Source of the DNA: Eucalyptus grandis | Taxonomy: Eukaryota > Streptophyta > Magnoliopsida > Myrtales > Myrtaceae | Length of the DNA stretch: 64,000 nt | Assembly: GCF_016545825.1 (NCBI RefSeq) | Contig: NC_052613.1 | Coordinates: 7,874,001-7,938,000 of the forward strand | Direction: 5' to 3' | Part shown: in pieces, positions 12,304 to 23,159 of the stretch | How positions within the stretch are numbered: the stretch's first letter is position 1 | Layout: each line of letters begins with the position of its first letter | Notes under the pieces: generated by a model | Told to the model about the DNA's origin: nothing | The model's input: the letters and a program-made list of their open reading frames with translations, nothing else | The model's database searches: none | Made by a program: the position numbers and the translations under genes

Positions 12304-12565
12304 TCAGCTAAATGGGGAAAACAAAGACTCAACTGCTGGAGCTTGAAACTGGTATAAGAAGAGTGCTAGGCTTACTAGAAATAAAATTCCGTGGAGAGGC
12401 TTTCCATCTATGATAGTTTCAATGGTGTATTGATCACCAAAATTCTCCATCACTCTCCTTTGAAATTTATGTTCACCTTGGACAGGTACCGATTGCTCAT
12501 ATGGATTACTTCGAGCACCTGCATTAAAGGTCCATAGCAACTTATGATTCGGTAAATAAAGCAAT
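12304..12565 (-). pseudogene. Unrecognised gene exon fragment
   Basis: The minus strand has an exon-like frame containing NAGARSNPYEQSVPVQGE, FQRRVMENFGDQYTIET and IDGKPLHGILF, followed by a GTAAGC donor-like site near 12377. The peptide has the balanced composition of a real protein, but I do not recognise the family. A mutated copy lies in the opposite orientation at about 12800-12925, and flanking DNA is also duplicated (12590-12720 versus 12945-13070). No companion exons were identified, so a stranded fragment is the best reading. Confidence 0.4.
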
Positions 12566-12589
12566 AAAAAAACAACAGTATCACGACCA

Positions 12590-13070
12590 CAATCCTATAA
12601 ATTCTAGATAAGTGAAAACTCCAGTGAGACATCTACATTTGTATCTATTAATAATAGCGAGCGAAAACATGTAAAACAGGCACTTGGCTTCTACTTCATG
12701 GACATTTTACTTACATGACAAAATCCTCAAACAAAGGTTCTTTGATTTGCAATTCAGCTCGTGGAATGTTTTGAAGAAATTGTTGAGGGAAATTAATGGT
12801 CTGTGGATTCTAACGCAAGTGCTCATAGTTATTCACCCAAGCAATAAAGCAATAAGAACTCTTCAAGGTAAACAAATATTTCAAGCAAGAGTGACGCAGA
12901 GTTTTGGCGATCGTACACCGTTTGCTTATAGCTATATCATGGCCATAATCCCACGACCTCCAGATAAGTGAAAACTCCAACGAGTGACCTATATCAATAT
13001 AGAGTAGCAAGGGAAGAAATGTAAAACAGGCACTTGGCTTTTGATTCATGGACAATTCAATTACTTGACA
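12590..13070. repeat. Local direct and inverted duplications
   Basis: The stretch with AGATAAGTGAAAACTCCA, TGTAAAACAGGCACTTGGCT and TTCATGGACA occurs at about 12605-12715 and again, diverged, at about 12963-13070. Between them, 12800-12925 is an inverted copy of the exon fragment at 12420-12560. The arrangement could fold into a hairpin of roughly 100-130 bases. Confidence 0.6.
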
Positions 13071-13310
13071 AAAATCTACAGCAGCACGGAAATCTCTTTA
13101 GACAATTCTTAAGAAAATTTCCTTATTTTGTAGAGTATATGGTGATTTGGTATTGAGTACGGTGATTTTGTCAGTTTATGAAATAACAATTCACATGGAA
13201 AGAAACCTGCAATGAGATCAGATCCAATTACTCAAAGTAAATACATAGATTCGACCAAAACAATAAATACATAGCAACTACATAGACGTCACCCAGATTG
13301 TGGTAGCCTA

Positions 13311-13430
13311 AGGGTGAGCCTTAGTGCAACAGTAAAAGGCTACTCCATTGTGACCTATGGTCCCAGATTCGAGTCGTGAAAATAGCCTCTCTAGAAACTA
13401 GGGGTATGGCAGCATGCATAAACCGCGATA
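13311..13430 (+). mobile_element. Truncated Au-type tRNA-derived SINE
   Basis: The GGTGAGCCTTAGTGCAAC and GGTAAAG-like A-box region (from about 13312) and the B-box-like AGATTCGAGTCGTG (13365-13378), followed by GAAAATAGCCTCT, match the head of the Au SINE family known across angiosperms. The 3' half and a clear target duplication are missing. RNA polymerase III boxes are partly mutated. Confidence 0.65.
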
Positions 13431-13604
13431 TTGGTATGATCTTTCTGATTTAAGTACTCTTACAATCCAATCAACCCCACCTCATACTCATTCAATTAAG
13501 AGATATGACATGAAAATGGTACAAAGCATAGATAACAACAAAAGACTGTTATCTTCCCCCAGCTACTTCTTTAAAACGCACTACTACCCAAATCGCAGAT
13601 TAAC

Positions 13605-14514
13605 GGGATAAGTACACTAATGGTGCCATAAGTTGTGTACGGCGCTCACTTTTGTGCCAAAAGTTTCCGTCGGATCACTTAAGTGCCAAAAAATTTGAAA
13701 ACGCTCACTTTGGTGCCAACGCCGATTTGAACCGCCGGAAATCTGACGTGGCATTTTTTTATTAATTTTTTAGGCCGACGTGGCTTGCCGGAGAGCACAA
13801 TCAGCATCTAAACCACAAAAACGACGTCGTCTGGCTTCTTTCCCCCAAATCGAAACCCTAAATCCCCAAATTGAAATAGAGAGAGAGAGAGAGAGAGAGA
13901 GGAGGCACACCGTCTTCTTCCTCGAAGAGCGACACCAGCAGCGAACGGCACCAGCAGCAACACCATCAGCGCACCAGTAGCAGCACCAACAACGGCACTA
14001 GCGGCGGTGGCGACGGCGCACCGGTTGCGGCACCTTCAACCCTTCTTCTTCGTCCTCCTCCTCCGCCTCGCCTCCTATTCTTTCTACCACTTTTTGTTTG
14101 AGCAACAATCTCGTTCCCTCCTCGCACACCTGGTCGAGCATCTACAATGGTGGCCGAGCGACGGTGGCCGAGCGTTGGCGGCGAACAATGGTGGCCGAGC
14201 GGCGAGGAGAAACCCTAACCCTAATTTCAACCCATATACGAGCTAAACGGCGTCATTTTTGCAAGGGTGTCCACGTATAAGAGCAAAACGACGTCGTTTC
14301 TTGAAGAGGATGGAAAACGACGTCGTTTAAAAGCCGAGCAACTTTTTTTTTTTAAAATAAAAATGCCACGTAATAATTTTGGCCGGAATTTCTCGCCAGT
14401 GGCACCAAAGTGATCGTTTTTTCTCCGATTTGGCACTTAAGTGATTCGGCGGAAACTTTTGGCACCAAAGTGAGCGCCGTACACAACTGATGGCACCATT
14501 AGTGTAATTATCCC
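13605..14514. mobile_element. Non-autonomous Mutator-like element with long terminal inverted repeats
   Basis: Termini of about 155 bases are inverted repeats: the left begins GGGATAAGTACACTAATGG, and the right end read in reverse begins GGGATAATTACACTAATGG. Both run through TTGTGTACGGCGCTCACTTT and on to CGTGGCATTTTT. The flanks are a 9-base duplication with one mismatch (CAGATTAAC at 13596, CAGATCAAC at 14515). Nine-base duplications with long inverted repeats are the Mutator-superfamily signature. The core (about 13780-14340) is much more GC-rich than its surroundings, contains a (GA)n run at 13868-13892 and repeated AAAACGACGTCGT words, and has no transposase. A captured gene fragment (Pack-MULE) is possible but its source is not recognised. 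Confidence 0.8.
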
Positions 14515-14523
14515 CAGATCAAC

Positions 14524-15585
14524 TAATCCTAGTCCTTATATACGGTTTTCTTGGTAGGCAACATTCCTCATCCATTTTTCAATACAATGACTCATAGTGA
14601 CCCAAGATCCAGGTAAAATCATATTAGTAAAATCCTAACATATGGAAGAATTATCTGCGCAAGCTAGTGACTATGCGTTCTAAAATCCTACCCTCTATTT
14701 CCATATTCAAAATATTTCAGATTTACAACCACAAGTTATGCCCACACATTAGCAACATACGTCACGCACTCTTATAACTAGGATAACAAACAAGTTTGAG
14801 AACTCAATGACGCTGTACTTTGTTTCAAAAAGATGACCGAATATTGAGTTTCCAACAATACGAGTTCTTACAACATTACGTCGATGACGAGTAGCACGTT
14901 TAAATACTTAATAAGTATAAAAAAACTAAAAATTGATGAATTCTCCTTTACTATTTCTTCCAGACAAGTAACACATGCAACCTTGAAATTCCTTAAGAAA
15001 AGGTGCTTAGTCCTCACAAGAAGGGCATTTTGTCCATCCCTTCACAACTCTCTCACACACACATTTTGAAGCAGACGTTACCAGTTAGATCCTAGCAAGC
15101 GGAGTATAGTTGCAAAAGGGCATGCTGTAGATTATCCTGGCAAAGCATCTGTTTCTGTTATGCAGCAATGACCTATTCTTAGATATTCCTTTGGTCAAAT
15201 AATCTTTTCAGTAGTCCATAACCTGATTCAACAAATAAATTTATATCTACATGCCCAAGGTTTGGATATTTAGGAACTAGATAGATAAATTCGTGGTTAA
15301 AATTAAATAAGATGGTGTTTATGGACATACACTTATCCTTGGGGTCTACGTATTGTTTGATAGAGTTGAAACAGTCATATTGAGGTAGTGCTGATAAAGC
15401 AATTAGATCAGTTATGGCTCTCACTTTCAATATAGTTTCAGCGAAGTTGTGCCGAATATGTCCAGCTAAATCACAATATCACTATACTATGCCTAAGCAC
15501 ATGGTAACTCTACTAGCTCTGACTCTAATTTAGAAACAAACACTAGGGGGGAATTCTAAGACAAACTGATGAGGAATCCCATCGT
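14524..15585. other. Gene-free stretch, nothing recognised
   Basis: AT-rich DNA without a supported gene. The minus frame at 15179-15430 has ordinary amino-acid composition but I can assign neither a family nor splice partners. Confidence 0.35.
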
Positions 15586-15905
15586 TGAGAAGTTGAAAAG
15601 AGGCTCGTGCGGTGGAAAAACCTTATCTTTCCAATGAAGGAAAAACACACTTATCAAGAGCACTCGAGCCTGCTAGTTTACTTTCTTTCTCTCTTTCCTA
15701 TCCTAGCGTCTGTGGTGAAAACATCGGAGGATATTCAGAGGAAGTTCTTGTCGGGCAGTACAGATGGAAGATGCAAATATCACCTGGTGATATCGGGTCT
15801 GGTCAATTTATTTATATTTAGAGGTGGTTTATGAGTATGACCTTGGTCCTGTTGTGACAAGGCTTTGTCTGCAAATGGCTTTGTAGACATCTAAATGGCA
15901 AGAAC

Positions 15906-16269
15906 TGTTGGTTTTTTTGATGTATCAGTACTGCTGTTTTTAGACTAAAGTTTCTCTGTTCTGTTTTTTATACTGTTCTAGTTTATTTTTCTCACTTAGT
16001 CAATTATGTTATGCAGTTGTTGTTGTGTTATTTAGGAAGTTAAGCACTTGTTCAGGTGCAGTTACAAGCTGAACGTGTGTGTGTGTGTGTGTGTGCAGTT
16101 ATTTTTTTTTGGTTTAAGTCGTGTTCTGTACTTGACTTTTTTATTAGAACTGCAGAAGACAGTTTCCATGCTCTGTTCTCTCTGTTTCCTCTGTTTTTTT
16201 CATCTTTCTTCCTCGATATCTATAGTTCTGGTTTTTTCTGCTTCTTTGCTGCTTTAATCAGAATCAACA
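15906..16269 (+). repeat. 5' LTR of the copia element
   Basis: 364 bases from TGTTGG to AATCAACA. It contains a (GT)n run at 16075-16095 and pyrimidine-rich tracts near the 3' part. The partner LTR is at 20289-20651. Confidence 0.92.
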
Positions 16270-16270
16270 G

Positions 16271-16282
16271 TGGTATCAGAGC
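16271..16282 (+). promoter_or_regulatory. Copia primer-binding site
   Basis: TGGTATCAGAGC, one base after the 5' LTR, is complementary to the 3' region of plant initiator methionine tRNA, the standard minus-strand primer for copia elements. Confidence 0.9.
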
Positions 16283-16346
16283 ATCGAATGATCTTGAGGG
16301 ACTGTGAAGTGAAGCAAGTATTGTAGTGCAAAGAGGTTAGAGGGTG

Positions 16347-17275
16347 ATGGAGACAGGTTCAAGTGGTTTTTCTGCGATGGCTTCTCCAGATTTCTGGAGA
16401 GAATTATCAAGCATGGGCTGTTAAAATGAAAGCATTTCGGAGGGTCATGATCTGTGGGAAGCTGTGGAGGATGACTATGAAGTTGCTCCACTTCCAAATA
16501 ATCCGACCATGAATCAAATCAAGCTTCATAAAGAGAGAACCACAAGGAAAGCCAAGGCAAAATCTTGCCCTCGTATCTGCTGTCTCGCCTACCATCTTCA
16601 CCAGAATTATGAAGTGTGACTCGCGAAGGTCATATGGGATTTCTTGAAGGAAGAATATGAAGGAGATGAGAAGATAAGAGGTATGAAGGTGCTGAATCTC
16701 TTGAGAGAATTTGAGAGACAGAAATGAAGGAATCGAGTCGGTGAAGGAATACTCGAGATAGGCTAGTGGGAATAGCGATAAAATCGAGTTTTGGGAACCG
16801 ACTTGAGGGATGATAGGCTTGTTCAGAAGATTCTAGTGTCTCTTCCAGAAAAATTTGAAGCTACTATAGCTTCTCTGGAAAACACAAGGGACTTGGCTGA
16901 TATAAAACTTGCGAGTTGCTGAATGCTTTGCGGGCACGGGAGCAAAGAAGACTAATGAGGAGAGAAAATCATGTTGAGGGGGCATTGCAAGCCAAAGTAA
17001 AGCAAAATGATGGAGGCAAAGGGAAGAAATGGATTCAGTTTAAGGAAATGTTGCTGATTCGAAATTTTTACCAAAAGAAGGAAATGCTGGTGGATCTAGC
17101 AAATGGAAAAATAATAAAAGGCCATGTCAAGACTTGTGGTGGAACCAACCATCAGTCCTTTAGATGCTGGAAAAGGCCGGATGCGAGGTGCGAAGATGCC
17201 ACAAGTTGGGTCATATGGAAGCTATTTGCAAAGGCAAAGCTTATCAAGCAAACAGAGAAGCACAAGTGGCGGTGA
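16347..17275 (+). pseudogene. Copia gag region, frameshifted
   Basis: The first ATG after the primer-binding site is at 16347 (METGSSGFSAM). Gag-like text follows in pieces in different frames: WDFLKEEYEGDEKI near 16628, KILVSLPEKFEATIASLENT at 16826, then a nucleocapsid-like CCHC knuckle (CHKLGHMEAIC) near 17192-17226. In the parent family this protein forms the particle and binds RNA. At least three frame changes and stops near 16617 and 16725 make it non-functional. Confidence 0.75.
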
Positions 17276-17499
17276 GTGAAGTTGATGAAGAGCACTTATT
17301 TGTTGCTTCAGCTGGTGAATATTCAGCCGAAAATAGTACATGGCTGATAGATAGTGGTTGTACTAATCACATGACCGGCAACTTAGAGCTATTCAAGAGC
17401 ATAAACAAAACAAGTAAAGTCCAAAGTCGAATTGGCAATGGACAGCATATTGAAGTTCGGGGTAAAGGTGTAGTTGCTGTTAAAGGAAACCGGGGGTGA
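17164..17499 (+). pseudogene. Copia aspartic protease segment
   Basis: WLIDSGCTNHMT with the catalytic DSG triad (about 17350-17358) follows the gag knuckle and is the retroviral-type aspartic protease active-site motif of copia polyproteins. The frame ends at 17499, before the GAG-pre-integrase section in another frame. Confidence 0.8.
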
Positions 17500-17511
17500 A
17501 GTTAATCAAGG

Positions 17512-18471
17512 ATGTCCTCTTTGTGCCAAATATTGACCAGAATGTTAAGTGTTGGTCGGTTAGTGGAGAAGGGCTATATAGTGAAGTTCGAAGGAAGGGA
17601 ATGTCTCATTAAAGATACTGACAGCAATGAAGTCTTGAGAGTTCAAATGAGGGATAAAAGTTTTGTGTTCAAGCCAAATGAGATGCAGCAGATGGCTTTG
17701 AAGTGTACAGAAGAGAACATAGAGCTGTGGCACAAAAGATTGGGGCATGTTCATAGGAGGAGTATGCTGGTTATGCAGAAAAATGGCCTGGTAGATGATT
17801 TACCAAGCTTGAAGGAAGAGCTTCCACAATGCAGAACTTGCATTCTTGGCAAACAAGCCAGATTTCCCTTCAAAGGAGGAGTCTCGAAGACATATCAAAA
17901 GCTGGAATTAGTTCACACTGATGTGTGTGGACCTATGTCTGAACCTTCTTTAAGTGGAAGCAGGTATTTTATTACTTTTACTAATGATCTAACTAGAATG
18001 AGCTGGATCTATTTTCTGCAAGCTAAGACTGAAGTAGCTGATGTATTTATGAAGTTTAAAGCATTAGTTGAAAATCAAAGTGGGAAGAGAATCAAAGCTC
18101 GGGTCGACAATGGATCTGAGTATACAGCTAACAAATTCAAACTGATTTGTGAGCTAGCTGGAATTGTACAGCAATTTACAGCCCCTTACTCACCTCAACA
18201 GAATGGAGTTAGTGAGAGGAAAAATAGAAGCATTATGGAGATGGCCAGATGTTTGATGCAGGAAAAGAATTTGCCAAAAAGTTTTTGGGCTGAGGCAGCC
18301 AACACTGCTGTATTTCTTTTAAATAGATTACCTACAAAAGCTTTAGAGAAACTAACACCTCTCGAGGGCTGGCAAGACACTAAACCTTCCGTGAAAAATT
18401 TGAAGGTTTTGGAAGTTTGTGTTATACTCATATTCCCGATGTCAAAAGGGATAAGCTTGATAAAAGGCTGA
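17512..18471 (+). pseudogene. Copia integrase region
   Basis: A 319-residue open stretch. It holds the GAG-pre-integrase zinc motif (HKRLGH, then CRTC, from about 17735), the rve catalytic core with HTDVCGP (about 17914) and VDNGSEY (about 18102), and a downstream Glu in GVSERKNRS (about 18205). These are the D,D-35-E positions of copia integrases, so the core looks chemically complete. It is cut from the upstream protease and the downstream RT by frameshifts. Confidence 0.85.
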
Positions 18472-18659
18472 GATTGGAATTTTTGTTGGATATAGCTCTC
18501 AATCAAAAGCTTACAGAATTTTCTATCCAAAGACAAGGAAGATTTTGTGAGCAGAGATGTTATGTTCTTAGAGGAAGATGAATGGAATTGGTTAAATGGA
18601 AGGAACACTGAATTGAAGCACTTTGAAAGACAACCTGAAACGATGTGGAGACTAATGAA

Positions 18660-20260
18660 ATTACAGGGAAATGGAAGAAAGTATAGATGATGAACCCGTA
18701 AGAGGCACAAGGACACTTGCTGAGATCTATGAAAGGAGTAATGTGGCTGTGCTCGAACCATCAAATTTTTTGAAGCCAAGGAAGATCGAAGTGGTTTGCA
18801 GCAATGCAGGAGGAGATGAAAATGATTCAAAAAAATCAGACTTGGGAATTGGTAGACAGGCCATTAAATAAGAATGTAATTGGAGTTAAGTGGGTCTTTA
18901 GGAAAAAACTCAATCCCGATGGCTCTGTTAACAAGTATAAAGCAAGGCTGGTTGTTAAAGGCTATGCTCGGTATGGGGAGTAGACTATTCTGAAACTTTT
19001 GCTCCGGTTGCAAGGCTGGACACAAGAAGACTCTTGTTAGTCATTGCAGCCGAGAAGGGTTGGACTATTTTTCAGCTTGATGTCAAGTCTGCATTTTTAA
19101 ATGGTGAGCTTGAAGAGGAAATTTTTATTGAACAACCTGAAGGGTTCTGTGTTAAAGGGCAAGAAGAGAGTGTATACAAATTGCACAAAGCTTTATATGG
19201 ATCAAGCAAGCTCCAAGAGCCTGGTATGGAAAAATTGATCGATATCTACTGGATTTAGGTTTTAAAAGGAGCTTGAGTGAGTTCACTCTTTATATTAAGA
19301 AAGTGAATCATAGTGTGGTAGTTCTGTCTCTATATGTGGATGATCTTTTGGTAACAGGAAATGATGTTCAGTGATAGAAAATGTTAAGCAAGGCTTATTT
19401 GCTGGTTTTGAGATGAGACTTAGGAAAAATGGCTTACTTCTTAGGTCTGGAAATCAAGCAAAGTCCTTATGAAATCTTCATTTGTCGAGGAAGTACTTAA
19501 AGGAAATTTTGAAGAAATTTCAGATGGAAGAATGTCGAAGTGTCGGTACACCTATGGCAGAAAAGAGAAATTGCGAAGAATGATGGAACCGAAGCCGTGG
19601 ATGTTTCGATGTACGAAGTCTAATAGGTTGTCTCATGTACCTCACAAAGCAAACTGCACCAGACATTTTATTTGCTGTAAGTGTTCTGTCAGATTTATGA
19701 GTGATCCAAGTCGGCTTCATTTGATTGCGGCTAAGAGGATTTTAAGGTATTTAAAAGGAACCATGCTTTTTGGAGTGAAGTTTCAAAGGAGTCTAGAATT
19801 CAATTTACAAGGTTATTCTTATAGTGATTGGGCTGGCTCGATGGATGATATGAAGAGTACATCGTGGTACATTTCAGGTTTAGGATCAGCTTGTTTCACT
19901 TGGTGTTCTAAAAACAAGAAATTGTAGCTCAATCTACCGCTGAAGCAGAGTTTATAGTCGCTATCGCAAAGAGCAAATCAAGCCTTATGGCTGAAGAAGA
20001 TAATGAAAGATCTTTGGCTGAACTTCAATGAATGTATCAAGATCAATGTGGATAACCAAGCTGCAATTGCAATATCTCATAACCCAGTTTTTCATGGCAA
20101 AACTAAGCATTTCAAGGTCAAGTTCTTCTTTCTACGTGAGGTGCAACAAAATGGTGAGGTCATGCTGATTTATTGCAGATCTGAAGATCAACTTGCTGAT
20201 ATGTTCACTAAACCACTTCAATTTGGAAGATTTGAGGCATTGAGAAAGAAAATTGGAGTA
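18660..20260 (+). pseudogene. Copia reverse transcriptase and RNase H, frame-broken
   Basis: RT text is spread over several frames: FAPVARLDTRR near 18990, FQLDVKSAFLNGELEEEIF at about 19071, and the catalytic YVDD in [12 protein letters not shown] near 19330. RNase H follows with YSDWAGSMDDMKSTSWYISG (about 19819) and, near the end, ADMFTKPL (about 20195). Stops and frame changes occur at about 18865, 19256, 19375 and 19927. This is the polyprotein end; the 3' LTR starts 30 bases further on. Confidence 0.85.
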
Positions 20261-20288
20261 TGCAGCAGCTCTGATCCAAGGAGGAGTT

Positions 20289-20651
20289 TGTTGGTTTTTT
20301 TGATGTATCAAGATCTTGCTGTTTTTAGACTAAAGTTTCTCGTTCTGTTTTTTATAATTGTTCTAGTTTATTTTTCTCACTTAGTCAATTATGTTATGCA
20401 GTTGTTGTTGTGTTATTTAGGAAGTTAAGCACTTGTTCAGGTGCAGTTACAAGCTGAACGTGTGTGTGTGTGTGTGTGCAGTTATTTTTTTTTTGGTTTA
20501 AGTCGTGTTCTGTACTTGACTTTTTTATTAGAACCGCAGAAGACAGTTTCCATGCTGTTCTCTCTGTTTCCTCTGTTTTTTTCATCTTTCTTCCTTGATA
20601 TCTATAGTTCTGGTTTTTTCTGCTTCTTTGCTGCTTTAATCAGAATCAACA
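20289..20651 (+). repeat. 3' LTR of the copia element
   Basis: 363 bases, TGTTGG to CAACA, nearly identical to the 5' LTR. Differences include the CAGTACTG/CAAGATCTTG site near the start and small indels in the T and GT runs. A purine-rich AAGGAGGAG just before it can serve as polypurine tract. Confidence 0.92.
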
Positions 20652-21157
20652 AGAACCACATCTGGAGACAACTCAGACAAGTCACAACAGCAAAATACGC
20701 ACAAAGCAGAGAGTATGGATCTCGAAGTATGGGAGGAGTCTACATGGTGAAATAGCAACTCTGGGACTCTTCCATGAAAAGTATTCTATCCATTCCTTAG
20801 TGGGGCTTCTATTCTATTTCGGCATTATGATTGGTGCTCATCAACCACCTTAAAGACTCAGTTTCATACCTTATTCAGAATGACAAGCAAAAAAGAAACA
20901 ATTGTTAAACCTTTGGATGAGTTGGGTAAATGGCAAGATCGTTTGGCATGTTGAATTGTTGGAAACATTCATAATATGGAGTTGTAGGAAGTGTCTGATT
21001 TCTTTCCATTTTGCAGTGGATGCAAAGGTGAACCTTATGGGTATTGATTCTGTAAAATGGTCATTGACAAAAAATAAGGTGTTCACCATGTATCTTATCG
21101 CTGGTGCATAAAGAAAGAGGAGAAAGAAAAGAAAGATTTCCTTGCAAGTTGATATGG

Positions 21158-21213
21158 ATGAATTTTTTATTTTTTATTTTTTATTTTTTATTTTTATTTT
21201 TATTTTTATTTTT
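21158..21213. repeat. T/A simple repeat
   Basis: Tandem TTTTTATT-type units of 6-8 bases within the LINE remnant. Confidence 0.8.
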
Positions 21214-21574
21214 TTTGCTTGGGAAGCGCCTGGGAAAAGAATCTAACTATATATAACATGCAAAAACGAGATCAGATTTTGGGTTGTCTCTGCAAAGAGG
21301 TAGCGAAATCTGTTGGCGATTTATTGATATACGTTGGTTGGTGAAGGATGCCTTGGATTTGGTTAGGTCAGTTGAAGGCATTCAGTGGGTAAGTGCAGAG
21401 ACTGTGCAAGAAGAGCTAAGAGCTTGGTTTGGTGCACGCAATAACAAAGAGAAGAAAAGAATATTCACTTGATCCCTGAGGCTATTTTTTGGCTGATTTT
21501 TTTTGTGGGGGGGAGGGAATGGGGGAAGGGAACAGGAGAATCTTCAATAAAACAGAGCCATTTTGTAAAAATTA

Positions 21575-22528
21575 GGAAGCCGGGACATTTCACTTTCAAC
21601 CTTATTATACGCAGAGATTGAACCTTGATGTAAATTGCTATTCTGAACTAAGCATAAGACAAAGGGGAATAAAGAACAAGTGGTAATTAGCATCAATTAA
21701 TATGATCCCATCTCCATGTCACCTATTATGACTAAAACTTTAAACATCAATCCTTAAATCAAAAACTACATAATATATAATAGTACCATTAAATTATTTG
21801 CAGTCACTATATAGCAGCAGCAACCAGATCATTTTGTTCATAAGCGCAACTAATGTCGTAGTATCTAAAGCCACTACCAAATAAAATGTGAATATAAAGC
21901 AAATAGCGACCTCGCAGATTCTACCCAAAAAACACACAACTGTTGCTATAATATGAAGCTCAAATCATAGATGAGATTCTAAAAATTCACATTTTACGGA
22001 AAAAGATTGCAGAAGCTTAACTAATGAGAGTTTGTTCTCAAGTCTGCCACTAAATAAGGGATTATATCATTATGCATGCCGCCAATTCTTATCAAGGAGA
22101 AGGTAAAATGCATAGGTTCAACAGACTTACAACACCTCCCCCACACCACCACGACCACAGCCAAACAGGGATATGATCTCATAATCATCTGCATGATAAA
22201 ATAATGGGATGATACGAAATCGAAGACCCAGGAGTAACCAACGAAAAGCTTACAGAACTGAAGACAATAGGTATCATGAAAGATAGTTTCAAGTCTACAT
22301 AAACAAATGTATAATCGAATTAAATAGTTCTATCTTTGCAGCCATTCTTTCTCCCACCAGCAAAACCTCATTTGAGAACATGGAAGTAAGCACATATCAG
22401 GTCCTGACCTGGCTGACCACAGATTGATAGCGGCACGGGTTGGTATGAACTTGTGGACACACCAACTTGCGCCAAAGCTTAATCATGTCCTACAGTCAAA
22501 TTTTGTTCTTGGCACTTCAACTTCAGTT
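21575..22528. other. Gene-free AT-rich stretch
   Basis: No gene, RNA or repeat recognised. It reads like intron or intergenic DNA between the LINE and the solo LTR. Confidence 0.35.
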
Positions 22529-22533
22529 TCTTC

Positions 22534-23009
22534 TGTTGAAGATCACCGCCTCTCTCTCTCTCCTGGAGTTCTCTAGAACTTTCTCTAGAGTTCTTCATAT
22601 CTCACTCCTCCAGATTTCTCTAGAACTCTCCCTTCTCTAGAATCTTCTAGCAAAATCCATAAGCTGCACCACTTCTAGACTTCTCCATAGAAATCTAGTT
22701 GTTAGGCTATAATAAAATAATACTTCTAGAATAGTGTAGAAAGTTAAGAAAGTCACCAACTTTCCACCCTATAAATAGGAGCAACTTGCTCCTCATTTGA
22801 GTGTCCAACTAAGAGAGTGTGTGAGTAAGAAGTCCAAGGGGGTGTGCGGGTGTACGTGTAGGGGTCTTGAGAGTGTGTTGAGTAGAGAGTGCTATGTATG
22901 CACATGAGTGAGAGAAATTGTGTAGAGTTGTCTGAGTATTGTATGTGGTGTGAGAAATTATTGTAATAGTGAAAGTTATATTTGAACCACGTTTCCGCAA
23001 GGTTCAACA
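22534..23009 (+). mobile_element. Solo LTR with heat-shock-element-like cluster
   Basis: 476 bases bounded by TGTTGAA and TTCAACA (perfect 7-base inverted ends), with a perfect 5-base target duplication TCTTC (22529-22533 and 23010-23014). A CTATAAATAG TATA box lies at 22770-22779, at a plausible place for U3. Upstream, 22565-22740 is crowded with TCTAGAA words, including GAAnnTTC at 22576-22583 and 22640-22647 and TTCnnGAA at 22724-22731, the alternating units of a heat-shock element. No internal region or second LTR is adjacent, so recombination to a solo LTR is the simplest reading. The TG..CA ends and 5-base duplication fit copia; resemblance to heat-activated ONSEN LTRs is inference. Confidence 0.8.
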
Positions 23010-23159
23010 TCTTCCTCAGAGGTACCTCCTGTATAACCTTTGCTCATGTTCCCTAGTGAGTCCTAGAAATGATATAGGAAATAGACTCAGGTACACATAT
23101 CGGGTAATGAAAACCTGAAAATCAACATGAACTAGCAAAAGAACCTTGACAAGATATAA

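Larger units (their letters stand above)
15906..20651 (+). mobile_element. Ty1/copia LTR retrotransposon, full length but frame-broken
   Basis: The element starts TGTTGG and ends CAACA, with direct LTRs of 364 and 363 bases, and is flanked by a perfect 5-base target duplication AGAAC (15901-15905 and 20652-20656). The order is LTR, primer-binding site, gag, protease, integrase, reverse transcriptase, RNase H, LTR. Integrase before reverse transcriptase defines copia. Close LTR similarity with a few substitutions and indels points to a fairly recent insertion, yet several frameshifts and stops prevent expression. It lies inside the LINE remnant at 15590-21570. Confidence 0.93.
15590..21570 (+). 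pseudogene. LINE remnant interrupted by a copia element
   Basis: The part at 15590-15905 reads as the C-terminal region of a LINE reverse transcriptase (VRWKNLIFPMKE..., YFLSLFPILASV..., FIFRGGL). After the copia insertion the same element resumes at 20652 (HIWRQLRQVTTAKYA, then an SVKWSLTKNKVFTM-type stretch at about 21045). It ends in a zf-RVT-like region (21270-21480: LCKEVAKSVGDLL, GIQWVSAETVQEELRAW). Joining the two sides gives a continuous LINE text, NGKN | HIWRQ, with only the 5-base target duplication repeated. Multiple stops and frameshifts make it dead. The T/A-rich tract at 21158-21213 is a later insertion or expansion. Confidence 0.75.
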
